Position numbers and translations under genes: made by a program
The notes under the pieces: generated by a model
The model's input: only the letters and a program-made list of their open reading frames with translations
What the model was told of the DNA's origin: nothing
The model's database searches: none
Shown here: in pieces, positions 9,246 to 17,847 of the stretch
Layout: the number at the start of each line of letters is the position of its first letter
Numbering within the stretch: the stretch's first letter is position 1
Assembly: GCF_000725625.1 (NCBI RefSeq)
Contig: NZ_JOHS01000041.1
Span: 1-54,996, forward strand
DNA length: 54,996 nt
Origin: Streptomyces sp. NRRL F-6676
GTDB taxonomy: Bacteria; Actinomycetota; Actinomycetes; Streptomycetales; Streptomycetaceae
Direction: 5' to 3'

Positions 9246-10163
9246 ATGACCGCTCCCACCACCACATCCGCCGCCGGCTCCGGCGTCACCGACCTCTACC
9301 CCACCCGCGGCGCCACCGAGGTGACCGTGGACCGGCAGGACCCGGTCGTCTGGGGCTCCCCGGACACGCCCGGACCGGTCTCCGCGGGCGATCTGCAAAG
9401 CCTCGACCGCGACGGCTTCCTCGCCATCGACCAGCTGATCAGCGAGGACGAGGCCGGGGCGTACCGCGCGGAGCTGGAGCGGCTGGTCGCCGACCCGGCG
9501 ATCCGGGCCGACGAGCGGTCGATCGTCGAGCCGAAGTCGCAGGAAATCCGTTCCGTCTTCGAGGTGCACCGGATCAGCGAGGTGTTCGCCAACCTGGTGC
9601 GCGACGAGCGCGTCGTCGGCCGGGCGCGGCAGATCCTCGGCTCGGACGTGTACGTCCACCAGTCGCGGATCAACGTCAAGCCGGGGTTCGGCGCCAGCGG
9701 TTTCTACTGGCACTCGGACTTCGAGACCTGGCACGCCGAGGACGGTCTGCCGAACATGCGGACGGTGTCCGTCTCGATCGCGCTGACCGAGAACTACGAC
9801 ACCAACGGCGGCCTCATGATCATGCCGGGGTCGCACAAGACGTTCCTCGGGTGTGCGGGGGCCACGCCGAAGGACAACTACAAGAAGTCGCTTCAGATGC
9901 AGGACGCGGGCACGCCGTCGGACGAGGCGCTGACCTCGATGGCGAGCGAGTACGGCATCAAGCTGTTCACGGGCAGGCCGGGCTCGGCGACGTGGTTCGA
10001 CTGCAACTGCATGCACGGTTCGGGCGACAACATCACGCCGTACCCGCGCAGCAACGTGTTCATCGTGTTCAACAGCGTGGAGAACGCGGCGGTGGAGCCG
10101 TTCGCGGCGCCGGTGCGCCGGCCGTCGTTCATCGGCGCGCAGGACTTCACGCCGGTGAAGTGA
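9246..10163 (+). CDS. ectD: ectoine 5-hydroxylase, Fe(II)/2-oxoglutarate dioxygenase
   Basis: A 305-residue PhyH-family dioxygenase converting ectoine to 5-hydroxyectoine. The 2-His-1-carboxylate facial triad is visible: H156 and D158 in GFYWHSDFETWH, and H257 in NCMHGSGDN. FYWHSDFETWHAEDG is the EctD signature. The start is preceded by GAGG at the end of ectC. Its presence means the strain should make hydroxyectoine, which is linked to heat and desiccation tolerance as well as osmoprotection. It is the last gene before a strong bidirectional terminator. Confidence 0.96.
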   Translation: MTAPTTTSAAGSGVTDLYPTRGATEVTVDRQDPVVWGSPDTPGPVSAGDLQSLDRDGFLAIDQLISEDEAGAYRAELERLVADPAIRADERSIVEPKSQEIRSVFEVHRISEVFANLVRDERVVGRARQILGSDVYVHQSRINVKPGFGASGFYWHSDFETWHAEDGLPNMRTVSVSIALTENYDTNGGLMIMPGSHKTFLGCAGATPKDNYKKSLQMQDAGTPSDEALTSMASEYGIKLFTGRPGSATWFDCNCMHGSGDNITPYPRSNVFIVFNSVENAAVEPFAAPVRRPSFIGAQDFTPVK

Positions 10164-10180
10164 GCGCGCGGTAGCCCGTT

Positions 10181-10218
10181 TCCGGGGCCGTTCCCCACCT
10201 GTGGGGAACGGCCCCGGA
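10181..10218. terminator. strong bidirectional terminator between ectD and an aminotransferase
   Basis: A perfect inverted repeat: left arm 10181-10198, loop CT, right arm 10201-10218 (18 bp including the outer T-A pair). It sits 17 bases after the ectD stop and 9 bases from the convergent gene's stop, so it can end transcription from both sides. Confidence 0.85.
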
Positions 10219-10226
10219 CGCGCGTA

Positions 10227-11312
10227 CTACGCGGCCAGCGCGTCGAGGAGCCGGTCCACGTCCGCCGGGGTGTTGTAGAGGTGGAACGCGGCGCGCAGAT
10301 TGCCCGCGCGGTCGGAGACCTCGATGCCGGCCTCGCTCAGCGCCGGCTGCCGGCTGCCGAGTCCGGGCACGGAGACGATCGGGGAGCCCGGCGCGGGTAC
10401 CGGCTCGTGCCCGAGGGCGGCCAGTCCGGTGCGGAACCGCTCGGCGAGGGCCAGGTCGTGCGCGCGTACGGTGTCCACGCCCAGTTCCTCCAGGAGGGCG
10501 AGGGAGTGGCGGGCGCCGACGTAGGAGTAGAGGGCGGGGCTCTCGTCGAACCGCCGTGCGGAGTGGGCGAGTTCCTCGACGGGGCCGTAGCAGCTGTCCC
10601 ACGGGCGCTCCCCCGCGACCCAGCCGGCGAACACCGGTTCGAGGCCGGCGGGCTCCTCCGGGACCACCAGGAACGCCGCGCCGCGCGGGCAGAGCAGCCA
10701 CTTGAAGGCGACGGCGGAGACGTAGTCGTACGCGCCCGCGTCGAGGTCGAGCCAGCCGGCGGCCTGGGAGGCGTCGACGTAGGTGCGGGCGCCGTGCGCG
10801 TGGGCGGCGGCGCGGATCGCGGGGAGGTCGGCGATGCGGCCGTCCGCGGACTGGGCGGCGCTGACGGCGACGAGCGCGGTGCCGGGGCGCACGGAATCCG
10901 CGACCGCCTCCAGCGGCACCGCGCGGACCTTCAGGTCGCGGCGTACGTGGAAGGGGTTGACCACGGAGCTGAAGTCGCCCTCGACGGTGAGGACTTCCGC
11001 GCCCTCGGGGAGCGAGGCGGCGATCAGCCCGGTGTACGTGGCGACCGACGCCCCGGTGGCGACCCGGATGACGGGGACGCCGACGAGACGCGCGAAGGAG
11101 GCGCGGGCCGCCTCGACGTCCGCGAACATGTCGGTGGGCCGGCCCGCGGCCGCCGCCTCCAGGGCGGTGCGCATGGCGGCGATCGTGCGGGCCGGGGGCA
11201 GCGAGGTGCTCGCGGTGTTCAGATAGGTGGTGCCCGGCGCGAACTCGGCGCGGACGAGGTCGTCGAAGGTCCGGGGGCTCTCTGCGCTCTCGATGCTCTC
11301 GGTGGTCTCCAT
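10227..11312 (-). CDS. class V aminotransferase / cysteine-desulfurase-fold PLP enzyme
   Basis: A 361-residue fold-type I PLP enzyme. TTYLNTASTSLPP is the N-terminal motif of the class, and ATGASVATYTGLIAASLPEG is the cofactor pocket. VSAAQSADGRIADL and TYVDASQAAGWLDLD (Asp to pyridine nitrogen) follow. SAVAFKWLLCPRG has the Schiff-base lysine. I took the ATG at 11312 (METTES); an in-frame ATG at 11348 would add 12 residues, and neither has a clear ribosome site. It has no operon partner. The substrate is unknown; isopenicillin-N epimerase-like and desulfurase-like roles cannot be separated from sequence alone. Confidence 0.8.
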   Translation of the reverse strand: METTESIESAESPRTFDDLVRAEFAPGTTYLNTASTSLPPARTIAAMRTALEAAAAGRPTDMFADVEAARASFARLVGVPVIRVATGASVATYTGLIAASLPEGAEVLTVEGDFSSVVNPFHVRRDLKVRAVPLEAVADSVRPGTALVAVSAAQSADGRIADLPAIRAAAHAHGARTYVDASQAAGWLDLDAGAYDYVSAVAFKWLLCPRGAAFLVVPEEPAGLEPVFAGWVAGERPWDSCYGPVEELAHSARRFDESPALYSYVGARHSLALLEELGVDTVRAHDLALAERFRTGLAALGHEPVPAPGSPIVSVPGLGSRQPALSEAGIEVSDRAGNLRAAFHLYNTPADVDRLLDALAA

Positions 11313-11409
11313 GGGACAACTGTGCGACCCGGCGGCCGCCCCGTCCATTGCCGGTTTCTGCGCGATACCCCCAAGAGACGCTTATGAGACGCCTCCGGCC
11401 TGCGGTTTC

Positions 11410-12135
11410 TCAGTTCTGCGGCACCGCGCAGCCGTCCGGGCCACAGGCGTCGGCACCGTCGCTGTCGGTGCCGTCGAGCAGCCGCAGCGGGGTGTGCGCC
11501 TCCCAGGCCTGGCTGAGGGCGCGGGTGAAGACCTCGGCGGGCTGGGCGCCGGAGACGCCGTACTTCCGGTCGAGGACGAAGAAGGGCACGCCGGTCGCGC
11601 CGAGCTCGGCCGCCTCGCGCTCGTCGGCGCGCACGGCGTCGGCGTACGCGTCCGGGTCGGCGAGGACCGTCCGTACGGCCGCCTCGTCGAGACCGGCCTC
11701 GACGGCCAGCGCGACGAGCCGTTCGTCGCCCTCGGAGAACACGGAGCGCTCCTCGGCGAAGTTGGCCCGGTACAGGATGCCCAGCAGCTCGGCCTGCCTG
11801 CCGTGCTCCTTGGCGAGGTGGAGCAGGCGGTGCATGTCGAAGGTGTTGCCGTTGTCGCGGTCCCGGGTGCGGTACGCCAGCCCCTCGGCGGCGGCCTGCG
11901 CGCCCAGGTTCTCCTCACCGGCCTGCGCCTGCGCCTCGCTCATCCCGTACTTCCGGGTGAGCATGGTCAGCACGGGCTCCACGTCCCCCTTGGCCCGCCC
12001 GGGGTCCAGCTCGAACGAGCGGTGCACGACCTCGACCCGCTCCCGCTGCGGAAACCCGGCCAGCGCCTTCTCGAACCGCGCCTTGCCCACGTAGCACCAC
12101 GGGCAGGCCACGTCGCTCCAGATCTCCACACGCAT
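11410..12135 (-). CDS. DsbA-family (FrnE-like) oxidoreductase
   Basis: A 241-residue thioredoxin-fold protein with an inserted helical domain. It begins MRVEIWSDVACPWCYVGKARFE, with the redox CPWC at residues 11-14. GVPFFVLDRKYGVSGAQP is the cis-Pro region of FrnE/DsbA-like proteins. There is no signal peptide, so it is cytoplasmic. The C-terminal CGPDGC pair may be an additional redox or metal site. It probably acts in thiol or disulfide exchange; FrnE was named from a polyketide pathway, but nothing here ties it to one. Confidence 0.88.
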   Translation of the reverse strand: MRVEIWSDVACPWCYVGKARFEKALAGFPQRERVEVVHRSFELDPGRAKGDVEPVLTMLTRKYGMSEAQAQAGEENLGAQAAAEGLAYRTRDRDNGNTFDMHRLLHLAKEHGRQAELLGILYRANFAEERSVFSEGDERLVALAVEAGLDEAAVRTVLADPDAYADAVRADEREAAELGATGVPFFVLDRKYGVSGAQPAEVFTRALSQAWEAHTPLRLLDGTDSDGADACGPDGCAVPQN

Positions 12136-12155
12136 GCTCGGCTCACTCCACTGCT

Positions 12156-12167
12156 CGTACCGGTACG
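12156..12167. promoter_or_regulatory. 12-bp perfect palindrome upstream of the FrnE-like gene
   Basis: CGTACCGGTACG lies 21 bases before the start codon of the minus-strand gene. It is a possible operator, but a 12-bp palindrome of this composition is only weak evidence. Confidence 0.25.
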
Positions 12168-12236
12168 GGGGCGGGACCGCTCCCCGCGGATCCCGTCCGG
12201 TACGTGAACCTTCAACAGCGCGCCTTCATTCCCTCT

Positions 12237-12725
12237 TCATTCCCCCGGTACCGCATACCGCAGATACAGATGGTGATCGCCTTCGGCGGGCGGGTTCTCC
12301 GGATCGGGGACCCAGCCCTGACGTGCGTAGAAGGCCTGCGCCCGCGCGTTGTCGACATGCACGTCGAGCACGGCGGTCCGCTTCCCCGCGGCTCGCCACT
12401 CCTCGACGCACGCCGCGTGCAGCGCGGTCCCGCGACCGCCGCGCCAGTGCCCGGGATCGACGTGGAACTGGAACAGCTTGACGGTGTCGCCGGGGGCGCC
12501 CTCCGGGGTACGGAAGGAGGCGAGGGCGACGAGCCGCTCCCCCTCGACCATGCCCAGGACCCGCCCGTCCTGCCGCGCGATGGCCTCCCGCCAGACGGCG
12601 CCCCAGTCGGTCCCGTCCTCGGGAATCCCGTCCGGGTAATAGGTCTCCCGCGCCCGCCGATGCAACGCGGCCACGACCGCGCTCTCCTCAACCGACACCT
12701 CACGAATCACACGCTCACCCGTCAC
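12237..12725 (-). CDS. GNAT family N-acetyltransferase
   Basis: About 162 residues. The GNAT fold is shown by the N-terminal VSVEESAVVAALHRRARETYYPDG, LGMVEGERLVALASFR, and the acetyl-CoA motif FQFHVDPGHWRGGRGTALHAACVEEWR. VLDVHVDNARAQAFYARQGW is the terminal motif B. Three GTG starts compete (12743, 12725, 12710). I chose the middle one without strong ribosome-site support, so the N-terminus is uncertain by about 11 residues. The acceptor substrate is unknown. Confidence 0.82.
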   Translation of the reverse strand: MTGERVIREVSVEESAVVAALHRRARETYYPDGIPEDGTDWGAVWREAIARQDGRVLGMVEGERLVALASFRTPEGAPGDTVKLFQFHVDPGHWRGGRGTALHAACVEEWRAAGKRTAVLDVHVDNARAQAFYARQGWVPDPENPPAEGDHHLYLRYAVPGE

Positions 12726-12764
12726 ACGGTCAGTGACGCCCACGTTCGACCACCGGTTCCGGGA

Positions 12765-12850
12765 ACGCCCCGTAAGGGGCGCGGGGCTGTGACATGTGCG
12801 GCTCCGCCGCGCGCGAGCAGCCACAGCCCACCCGCGCCCGCCGACGAACC
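12765..12850 (+). repeat. dispersed intergenic repeat, copy D
   Basis: Starts with the small hairpin CGCCCC-GTAA-GGGGCG (12766-12781). It continues with the GCGGGGCTGTGACATGTGCG module, the GGCTCCGCCGCG module and the CAGCCACAGCCCACCCGCGC module also seen at other gaps in this window. It lies between the GNAT gene and the aldehyde dehydrogenase. Confidence 0.7.
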
Positions 12851-12925
12851 CGCCCCAGCGGCGAACAGGCGAAGGGGGCGCGGGGCCCCGGGCCCCGCGC
12901 CCCCCACCGCGACCCAGCGGCAGCG

Positions 12926-14455
12926 CTACCGCTCCAGGCGCCCGTCATACCGTCGCGGCACACCCAGCTCGTTCGCGTCCCGCAACTCCACCGGAAGCAA
13001 CGCCTCCGGCACCCCCTGGTACGCCACCGGTCGCAGCCACCGCTCGATCGCCGTCCCACCCACCGACGTGGACGTCGACGTCGTGGCCGGGTACGGCCCG
13101 CCGTGGTGCTGGGACGGCGCCACGGCGACCCCCGTCGGCCAGCCGTTCACCAGCACGCGCCCCGCCAGCGGCGTCAGCTCCGCGAGGAGCTCGGCGCCCC
13201 GGCCCTCGCCGGCCCCCTCCCCCTCGGAGAGGTGCAGCGTGGCGGTGAGGTTGCCCGGGAGCCGGGACAGCACCGCGGTGACCTCGTCCGCGCTCTCGTA
13301 GCGCGCGACGACCGTCACCGGCCCGAAGCACTCCTCGATCAGCACGTCGTACTCGCCCCCGGCCGCCAGCCGGCTCGCCGGCACCGTGAGGAACCCGGCG
13401 CTGACCGTGTGCTCGCCGCCCGCGCCCGGCGTCACGGGGCTCTCCACGCCGTCGAGCCGTGTGCGCTCCTCGATGCCGGCGAGGAAGTGGTCCCGCATCC
13501 GGTGGTCGAGCAGCACCCCGGCATCCGTGTCGCTGACGCCCGCGACGAGCGACTTCAGCAGCCGGTCGCCCGCCTCGCCGGCCGGGGCGAGGACGAACCC
13601 CGGCTTGGTGCAGAACTGGCCCACGCCCATCGTCATCGAGCCGGCCAGCCCGGTGCCGATCGCCTCGGCCCGCTCCTCGGCCGCCGCCTCGGTGACGACG
13701 ACGGGGTTGAGGGAGCCGAGCTCGCCGTGGAACGGGATCGGCACGGGGCGCGCGGCCGCCGCGTCGAACAGGGCCCGCCCACCGCGTACGGAACCGGTGA
13801 ACCCGGCGGCGGCGACCAGCGGGTGCTTGACCAGCTCGACGCCGGCCTCGAAGCCGTGCACCAGGCCGAGCACGCCCTCGGGGACGCCGTGCTCGCCGGC
13901 GGCCCGGCGCAGCACCTTGGCGACCAGCTCGGACAGGGCCGGGTGGTCGGGGTGGGACTTGACCACCACGGGGCATCCGGCGGCGAGCGCGCTCGCGGTG
14001 TCGCCGCCGGCGACGGAGAACGCGAAGGGGAAGTTGGACGCCGAGTAGACGGCGACGACACCCAGCGGCACCTTGTAGCGGCGCAGGTCGGGCGTGGGCG
14101 GGACGGTCGTGTCGTCGGGGTGGTTGATCACCACGTCGAGGAAGGCGCCCTCGTCGACGATGCCGGCGAAGGCCCGCAGCTGGAAGCAGGTGCGGGCGAG
14201 CTCACCGGTGAGCCGGACCGGGCCGAGCGCGCTCTCCGCGTCGGCGACCTCGACGAGCGTGTCCTTGGCCTCTTCGAGCCGCTGGGCCGCGGTACGCAGG
14301 AACGCCGCGCGCACGGCACGGTCGGCCAGGGCGCCACGCGCGTCGTGCGCGGCGCGGACGGCGGCGTCCACCTCCTGGGCTGTGGCCTCCACCGCAACCT
14401 GCTCGCGCTGCTTCCCGGTACGGGGGTCGACACTCCAGACTGGTGCTGCTGCCAC
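12926..14455 (-). CDS. NADP-type aldehyde dehydrogenase, likely 2,5-dioxopentanoate (KGSA) dehydrogenase
   Basis: A 509-residue aldehyde dehydrogenase. The catalytic Cys is C282 in GVGQFCTKPG, the general base is E245 in FHGELGSLNP and the oxyanion Asn is N141 in SASNFPFAFSVAGGD. That last sequence and the long form are characteristic of the alpha-ketoglutarate-semialdehyde dehydrogenase (KGSADH) type III branch. KGSADH is the final step of oxidative uronate, arabinose and xylose pathways (2,5-dioxopentanoate to 2-oxoglutarate), so it completes the pathway begun by the dehydrogenase and dehydratases at 28-36 kb. The GTG start at 14455 has GGAG about 9 bases upstream. It is divergent from an IclR regulator. 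Function is by family plus context. Confidence 0.88.
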   Translation of the reverse strand: MAAAPVWSVDPRTGKQREQVAVEATAQEVDAAVRAAHDARGALADRAVRAAFLRTAAQRLEEAKDTLVEVADAESALGPVRLTGELARTCFQLRAFAGIVDEGAFLDVVINHPDDTTVPPTPDLRRYKVPLGVVAVYSASNFPFAFSVAGGDTASALAAGCPVVVKSHPDHPALSELVAKVLRRAAGEHGVPEGVLGLVHGFEAGVELVKHPLVAAAGFTGSVRGGRALFDAAAARPVPIPFHGELGSLNPVVVTEAAAEERAEAIGTGLAGSMTMGVGQFCTKPGFVLAPAGEAGDRLLKSLVAGVSDTDAGVLLDHRMRDHFLAGIEERTRLDGVESPVTPGAGGEHTVSAGFLTVPASRLAAGGEYDVLIEECFGPVTVVARYESADEVTAVLSRLPGNLTATLHLSEGEGAGEGRGAELLAELTPLAGRVLVNGWPTGVAVAPSQHHGGPYPATTSTSTSVGGTAIERWLRPVAYQGVPEALLPVELRDANELGVPRRYDGRLER

Positions 14456-14475
14456 CGCGGGTCACTCCACTTCCC

Positions 14476-14491
14476 GTTCGATATACTGAAC
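14476..14491. promoter_or_regulatory. candidate IclR operator between the divergent genes
   Basis: GTTCGATATACTGAAC is a partial palindrome: GTTC/GAAC arms and a symmetric TATA centre, 12 of 16 positions symmetric. It is AT-rich against the surroundings and sits in the 99-bp space between the aldehyde dehydrogenase and the IclR gene, where an autoregulatory IclR site is expected. Confidence 0.45.
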
Positions 14492-14554
14492 GCTGTCTCT
14501 GATGGTGAATATGCTGTCGAGACTATTTCGCGTCCAACGAAGGGGTCAAGGGCG

Positions 14555-15328
14555 ATGTCGGCAGGCGAGACGGGCGGCGGGGCGCAGGTCAAGTCCGCGG
14601 TACGGACGGTGGAACTGCTGGAGTACTTCGCCGGGCGGCCCGGCATGCACTCCCTGGCCGCCGTGCAGGAGGCGGTGGGGTACCCCAAGTCGAGCCTCTA
14701 CATGCTGCTGCGCACCCTGGTGGAGCTCGGCTGGGTGGAGACGGACGCGACCGGCACGCGGTACGGCATCGGCGTACGGGCGCTGCTGGTCGGCACGTCG
14801 TACATCGACGGCGACGAGGTGGTGGCGCTGGCCCGCCCCACCCTGGACCGGCTCTCGGACGACACCACGGAGACCATCCACCTGGCCCGCCTGGACGGCA
14901 CCAACGTGGTCTACCTCGCCACCCGGCAGTCGCAGCACTATCTGCGCCCGTTCACCCGGGTCGGCCGCCGGCTGCCCGCGCACTCCACCTCGCTCGGCAA
15001 GGCGCTGCTGTCCACGTACACCGACGAGCAGGTGCGGGGGCTCCTCCCGGAGACGCTGCCGGCGCTGACCGAGCACACGATCACGGACCGGGAGAAGCTC
15101 ATCGAGGAGCTGCACCAGATCCGCGAGCAGGGCATCTCGGTGGACCGCGAGGAGAACACGCTGGGCCTGCGCTGCTTCGGCGTGGCGATCCCCTACCGCA
15201 CGCCCGCCCGGGACGCGATCAGCTGCTCGGTGCCGGTGGCGCGGCTGACGCCCGCGCACGAGCAGTTGGTACAGGACGCGCTGTTCGACGCGCGCGACCG
15301 GCTGACCCTGGCGACACGTCGCCTCTGA
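14555..15328 (+). CDS. IclR family transcriptional regulator
   Basis: A 257-residue regulator. The winged helix is at about residues 10-75 (VKSAVRTVELLEYFAGRPGMHSL, then YPKSSLYMLLRTLVELGWVE). The effector domain follows, with YLATRQSQHYLR, LPAHSTSLGKALLS, SVDREENTLGLRCFGVAIPYR and a C-terminal SCSVPVARLT. The ATG at 14555 follows AAGGGG. A much longer in-frame open reading from 12794 runs antisense through the dehydrogenase and is not real. IclR proteins often govern aromatic or sugar-acid catabolism, so it is a good candidate for controlling the divergent aldehyde dehydrogenase in response to a sugar acid or keto-deoxy acid. Confidence 0.92.
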   Translation: MSAGETGGGAQVKSAVRTVELLEYFAGRPGMHSLAAVQEAVGYPKSSLYMLLRTLVELGWVETDATGTRYGIGVRALLVGTSYIDGDEVVALARPTLDRLSDDTTETIHLARLDGTNVVYLATRQSQHYLRPFTRVGRRLPAHSTSLGKALLSTYTDEQVRGLLPETLPALTEHTITDREKLIEELHQIREQGISVDREENTLGLRCFGVAIPYRTPARDAISCSVPVARLTPAHEQLVQDALFDARDRLTLATRRL

Positions 15329-15454
15329 CCGATTCCGACCGGCTCCACCCGGTTCCGTCCGTCTTCGATCGTTTCATGAACGCCGGATGAGAATTCTGGC
15401 CAAGGAGCGCGGGGCGGGAACGATCAGGTCCGTTCCGTTCGTCGTCCATGTGCG

Positions 15455-16909
15455 ATGAATACGACGATCAGGCGGGCCTCCGTCTTCACCCTGCTGCTGG
15501 TCATCGCCCTGCTGGTGCGGGCGACCTGGGTGCAGTTCTACGAAGGCAAGGCGCTCGCGGACGACAAGAACAACCGGCGGAACGTCATGGAGCGGTACGC
15601 GGCGCCGCTCGGGAACATCATCGTGGCCGGGGACGCGATCACCGGCTCGAAACGGACCTCGGGCGGCGACCTCGCGTACGAACGCACGTACACGGACGGC
15701 AAGCTGTACGCCCCGGTGACGGGCTACAGCTCGCAGGTCTACGGGGCGACGCAGCTGGAGGGCATCTACCAGGACCTCCTGGACGGCACGGACGACCGGC
15801 TGAAGACGGTGATGGACACGGTCACCGGCGAGCGCCCGGACCCGGGCAACGTGCTCACGACCATCGACCCGGCCGTGCAGAAGGCGGGCTACGAGGCGCT
15901 GGGCGACAAGAAGGGCGCCGCCGTCGCCATCGACCCGTCCACCGGCAGGATCCTCGCCGTCGTCTCCACCCCCTCCTACGACCCGACGTCGATCAGCGGC
16001 ACGGACGACGGGGCGGCCTGGAAGCGGCTCACCAAGGACGCCGACAAGCCGATGACGAACCGGGCGCTGCGCCAGCCGCTGCCGCCGGGCTCGACGTTCA
16101 AGCTGGTGGTCGCGGCGGCGGCCCTGGAGGACGGCCTCTACTCGTCGGTGGACGAGAAGACGGACAGCCCGGACCCGTACCGGCTCCCCGGCACCGTGAC
16201 CGACATGACCAACGAGAACCGCTCCGCGCCCTGCGAGGACGCCACGATCCGGGTGGCGCTGCAATACTCCTGCAACACGGTCTTCGCGAAGATGGCCGTC
16301 GATCTGGGGCAGGACAAACTGCGGGCGATGGCCGAGAAGTTCGGCTTCAACGACGAGTCGCTGGACGTGCCGGTGCGGGCGTACACGAGCGTGTACCCCG
16401 AGGACATGAACAAGTCGCAGACCGGCCTGACCGGCATGGGCCAGTTCGACGTGACGGCGACGCCCTTGCAGATGGCCATGGTGTCGGCCGCGATAGCCAA
16501 CGACGGTGAGCTGGTCTCGCCGCACATGGTCGCGAAGATCACCGACGCCGACGGCGACGTGCTCAAGGACTACGGGGACAGCACGAGCACGGACCGGATC
16601 GTGAGCAAGTCCACCGCCGAGCAGCTGCGGTCGGCGATGCGGACGGTCGTGGAGGACGGCACGGGTGTGAACGCGCGGATATCCGGGGCCACCGTCGGCG
16701 GCAAGACGGGTACGGCGCAGCACGGCGAGAACAACAGCAAGACGCCGTACGCGTGGTTCACGGCCTACGGCACGTCCGACTCCAGTGACAAGGAGATCGC
16801 CGTGGCGGTGGTCGTCGAGCAGTCGGACGCGGCGCGCTCGGAGGTCAGCGGCAACGGTCTGGCGGCGCCGGTCGCCGCGGCGATGATGAAGAAGGCGCTG
16901 AGGAGCTGA
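15455..16909 (+). CDS. penicillin-binding transpeptidase (PbpA/FtsI-like, class B)
   Basis: A 484-residue membrane-anchored D,D-transpeptidase. One N-terminal helix (ASVFTLLLVIALLV) anchors it, and the dimerisation region spans about residues 45-140. The transpeptidase domain carries S213-x-x-K216 (PGSTFK), SCN at 272-274 and KTGT at 417-420, so all three active-site motifs are intact. It resembles the short PbpA-type proteins paired with FtsW/RodA elsewhere in actinobacteria; no partner gene is present here. The start lacks a clear ribosome site. It should cross-link peptidoglycan during growth or sporulation. Confidence 0.93.
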   Translation: MNTTIRRASVFTLLLVIALLVRATWVQFYEGKALADDKNNRRNVMERYAAPLGNIIVAGDAITGSKRTSGGDLAYERTYTDGKLYAPVTGYSSQVYGATQLEGIYQDLLDGTDDRLKTVMDTVTGERPDPGNVLTTIDPAVQKAGYEALGDKKGAAVAIDPSTGRILAVVSTPSYDPTSISGTDDGAAWKRLTKDADKPMTNRALRQPLPPGSTFKLVVAAAALEDGLYSSVDEKTDSPDPYRLPGTVTDMTNENRSAPCEDATIRVALQYSCNTVFAKMAVDLGQDKLRAMAEKFGFNDESLDVPVRAYTSVYPEDMNKSQTGLTGMGQFDVTATPLQMAMVSAAIANDGELVSPHMVAKITDADGDVLKDYGDSTSTDRIVSKSTAEQLRSAMRTVVEDGTGVNARISGATVGGKTGTAQHGENNSKTPYAWFTAYGTSDSSDKEIAVAVVVEQSDAARSEVSGNGLAAPVAAAMMKKALRS

Positions 16910-16959
16910 GCGGGGCGCGGCGCACACGGGCGGTGTTCGCCGCACTCCGCCGCGGCGCG

Positions 16960-16995
16960 AAGCGGGGCCGGAGGGGCCGTCGTCCGGCCCCGCTT
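16960..16995. terminator. bidirectional terminator between transpeptidase and HAD genes
   Basis: 13-bp perfect arms (16960-16972 and 16983-16995) with a 10-base loop between convergent genes. There is no U-tract, typical of the group. Confidence 0.75.
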
Positions 16996-17052
16996 CTGCT
17001 CACCTGTCACCGCCGCCCCCGGAGCGGTTGGTGCCGCGCGCGACCGAGGCGT

Positions 17053-17847
17053 TCAGCTCACGAAGTACGTCGGGTTCGGGAGCTTGTATTTCTTGTCGGC
17101 GTGGCCGCCCTCGAGGTCGGAGTACTGGTCGCCGAAGTTGGCGACGATGTCGTACCCGAGCGACTCGATGTGCTTGCGCGTGCCGGACTTGTACTCGACG
17201 GTCGTGCACTTCCAGGTGCCCGGCGTGGCACAGCCGCTCAGGTACGCCGGCGGGTTGGCCGCGTCCTTGAGGAACATGTGGGCGGCGTCCAGATTGACGT
17301 CGGCGCCGACCTTCTTCAGGTTCTGCACGGCGGCGGTGCGCTGCGCCTCGCTCAGGCCCGAGTTGTAGAAGACCTCGATGCCCTTCTTCTCGGCGTACCG
17401 CACCAGCGCCGGGCTGCCGAAGACCTCCGGGCGGTCGGCCCGGTTGACGTAGTCGGCCCAGGTGGCGCTGTTGTAGCCGTAGTTGTTCTTCTTCTCGTAG
17501 TCGAGGCTGAGCAGCAGCGTGTCGTCGATGTCGAAGACGACGGCCGGCTTGGCGTGCTTGTGCTTCGCCTGGTGGGCCACCTTGTCGAGGTACCGCTTCG
17601 CCGCCGCGTCGATGCGGGCGAGGTCCTTGGCGTACGGGCTGTCCGGCGAGGCCTGGTAGACACCGTCGGCGTCGGCCGCGGTGCCGTAGTAGGTGTCGAT
17701 GTCCTTGGTCAGGAGCCCGATGTTGTAGGGCTCGTGGGTGGAATTGGCCGTGGACTGCCCGGCGGTGGCGGCGCCGGCACCGTAGAGCGCGGCGGCGGCG
17801 ACGGTGCAGGCGGCGGCGACGGCCGTGGTGCGCAGTGGCTTATTCAT
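17053..17847 (-). CDS. secreted HAD-family (class B-like) acid phosphatase
   Basis: A 264-residue exported phosphatase. The signal peptide covers about 1-33 (basic start, then an Ala-rich core ending near GAATAG). AVVFDIDDTLLLS holds the nucleophile and acid DxDxT at 106-110, with VFYNSGLSEAQR as motif II. CATPGTWKCTTVEYKS contains two cysteines, and IVANFGDQYSDLEGGHAD is motif III/IV. It matches the HAD acid phosphatases secreted by Streptomyces, which release phosphate from organic esters. The ATG is 8 bases inside the end of a remnant reading frame described below. Confidence 0.9.
   Translation of the reverse strand: MNKPLRTTAVAAACTVAAAALYGAGAATAGQSTANSTHEPYNIGLLTKDIDTYYGTAADADGVYQASPDSPYAKDLARIDAAAKRYLDKVAHQAKHKHAKPAVVFDIDDTLLLSLDYEKKNNYGYNSATWADYVNRADRPEVFGSPALVRYAEKKGIEVFYNSGLSEAQRTAAVQNLKKVGADVNLDAAHMFLKDAANPPAYLSGCATPGTWKCTTVEYKSGTRKHIESLGYDIVANFGDQYSDLEGGHADKKYKLPNPTYFVS

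Noticed and set aside
14495..14523. GTCTC...GAGAC inverted repeat before the IclR gene
   Set aside because: Five-bp arms 19 bases apart are expected by chance; the compact palindrome at 14476 is the better operator candidate.
12794..14554. A long plus-strand open reading extending the IclR gene upstream by 587 codons
   Set aside because: It is antisense to the aldehyde dehydrogenase, Arg/Gly/His-rich and without family similarity. The regulator starts at the ATG at 14555 with its own ribosome site.
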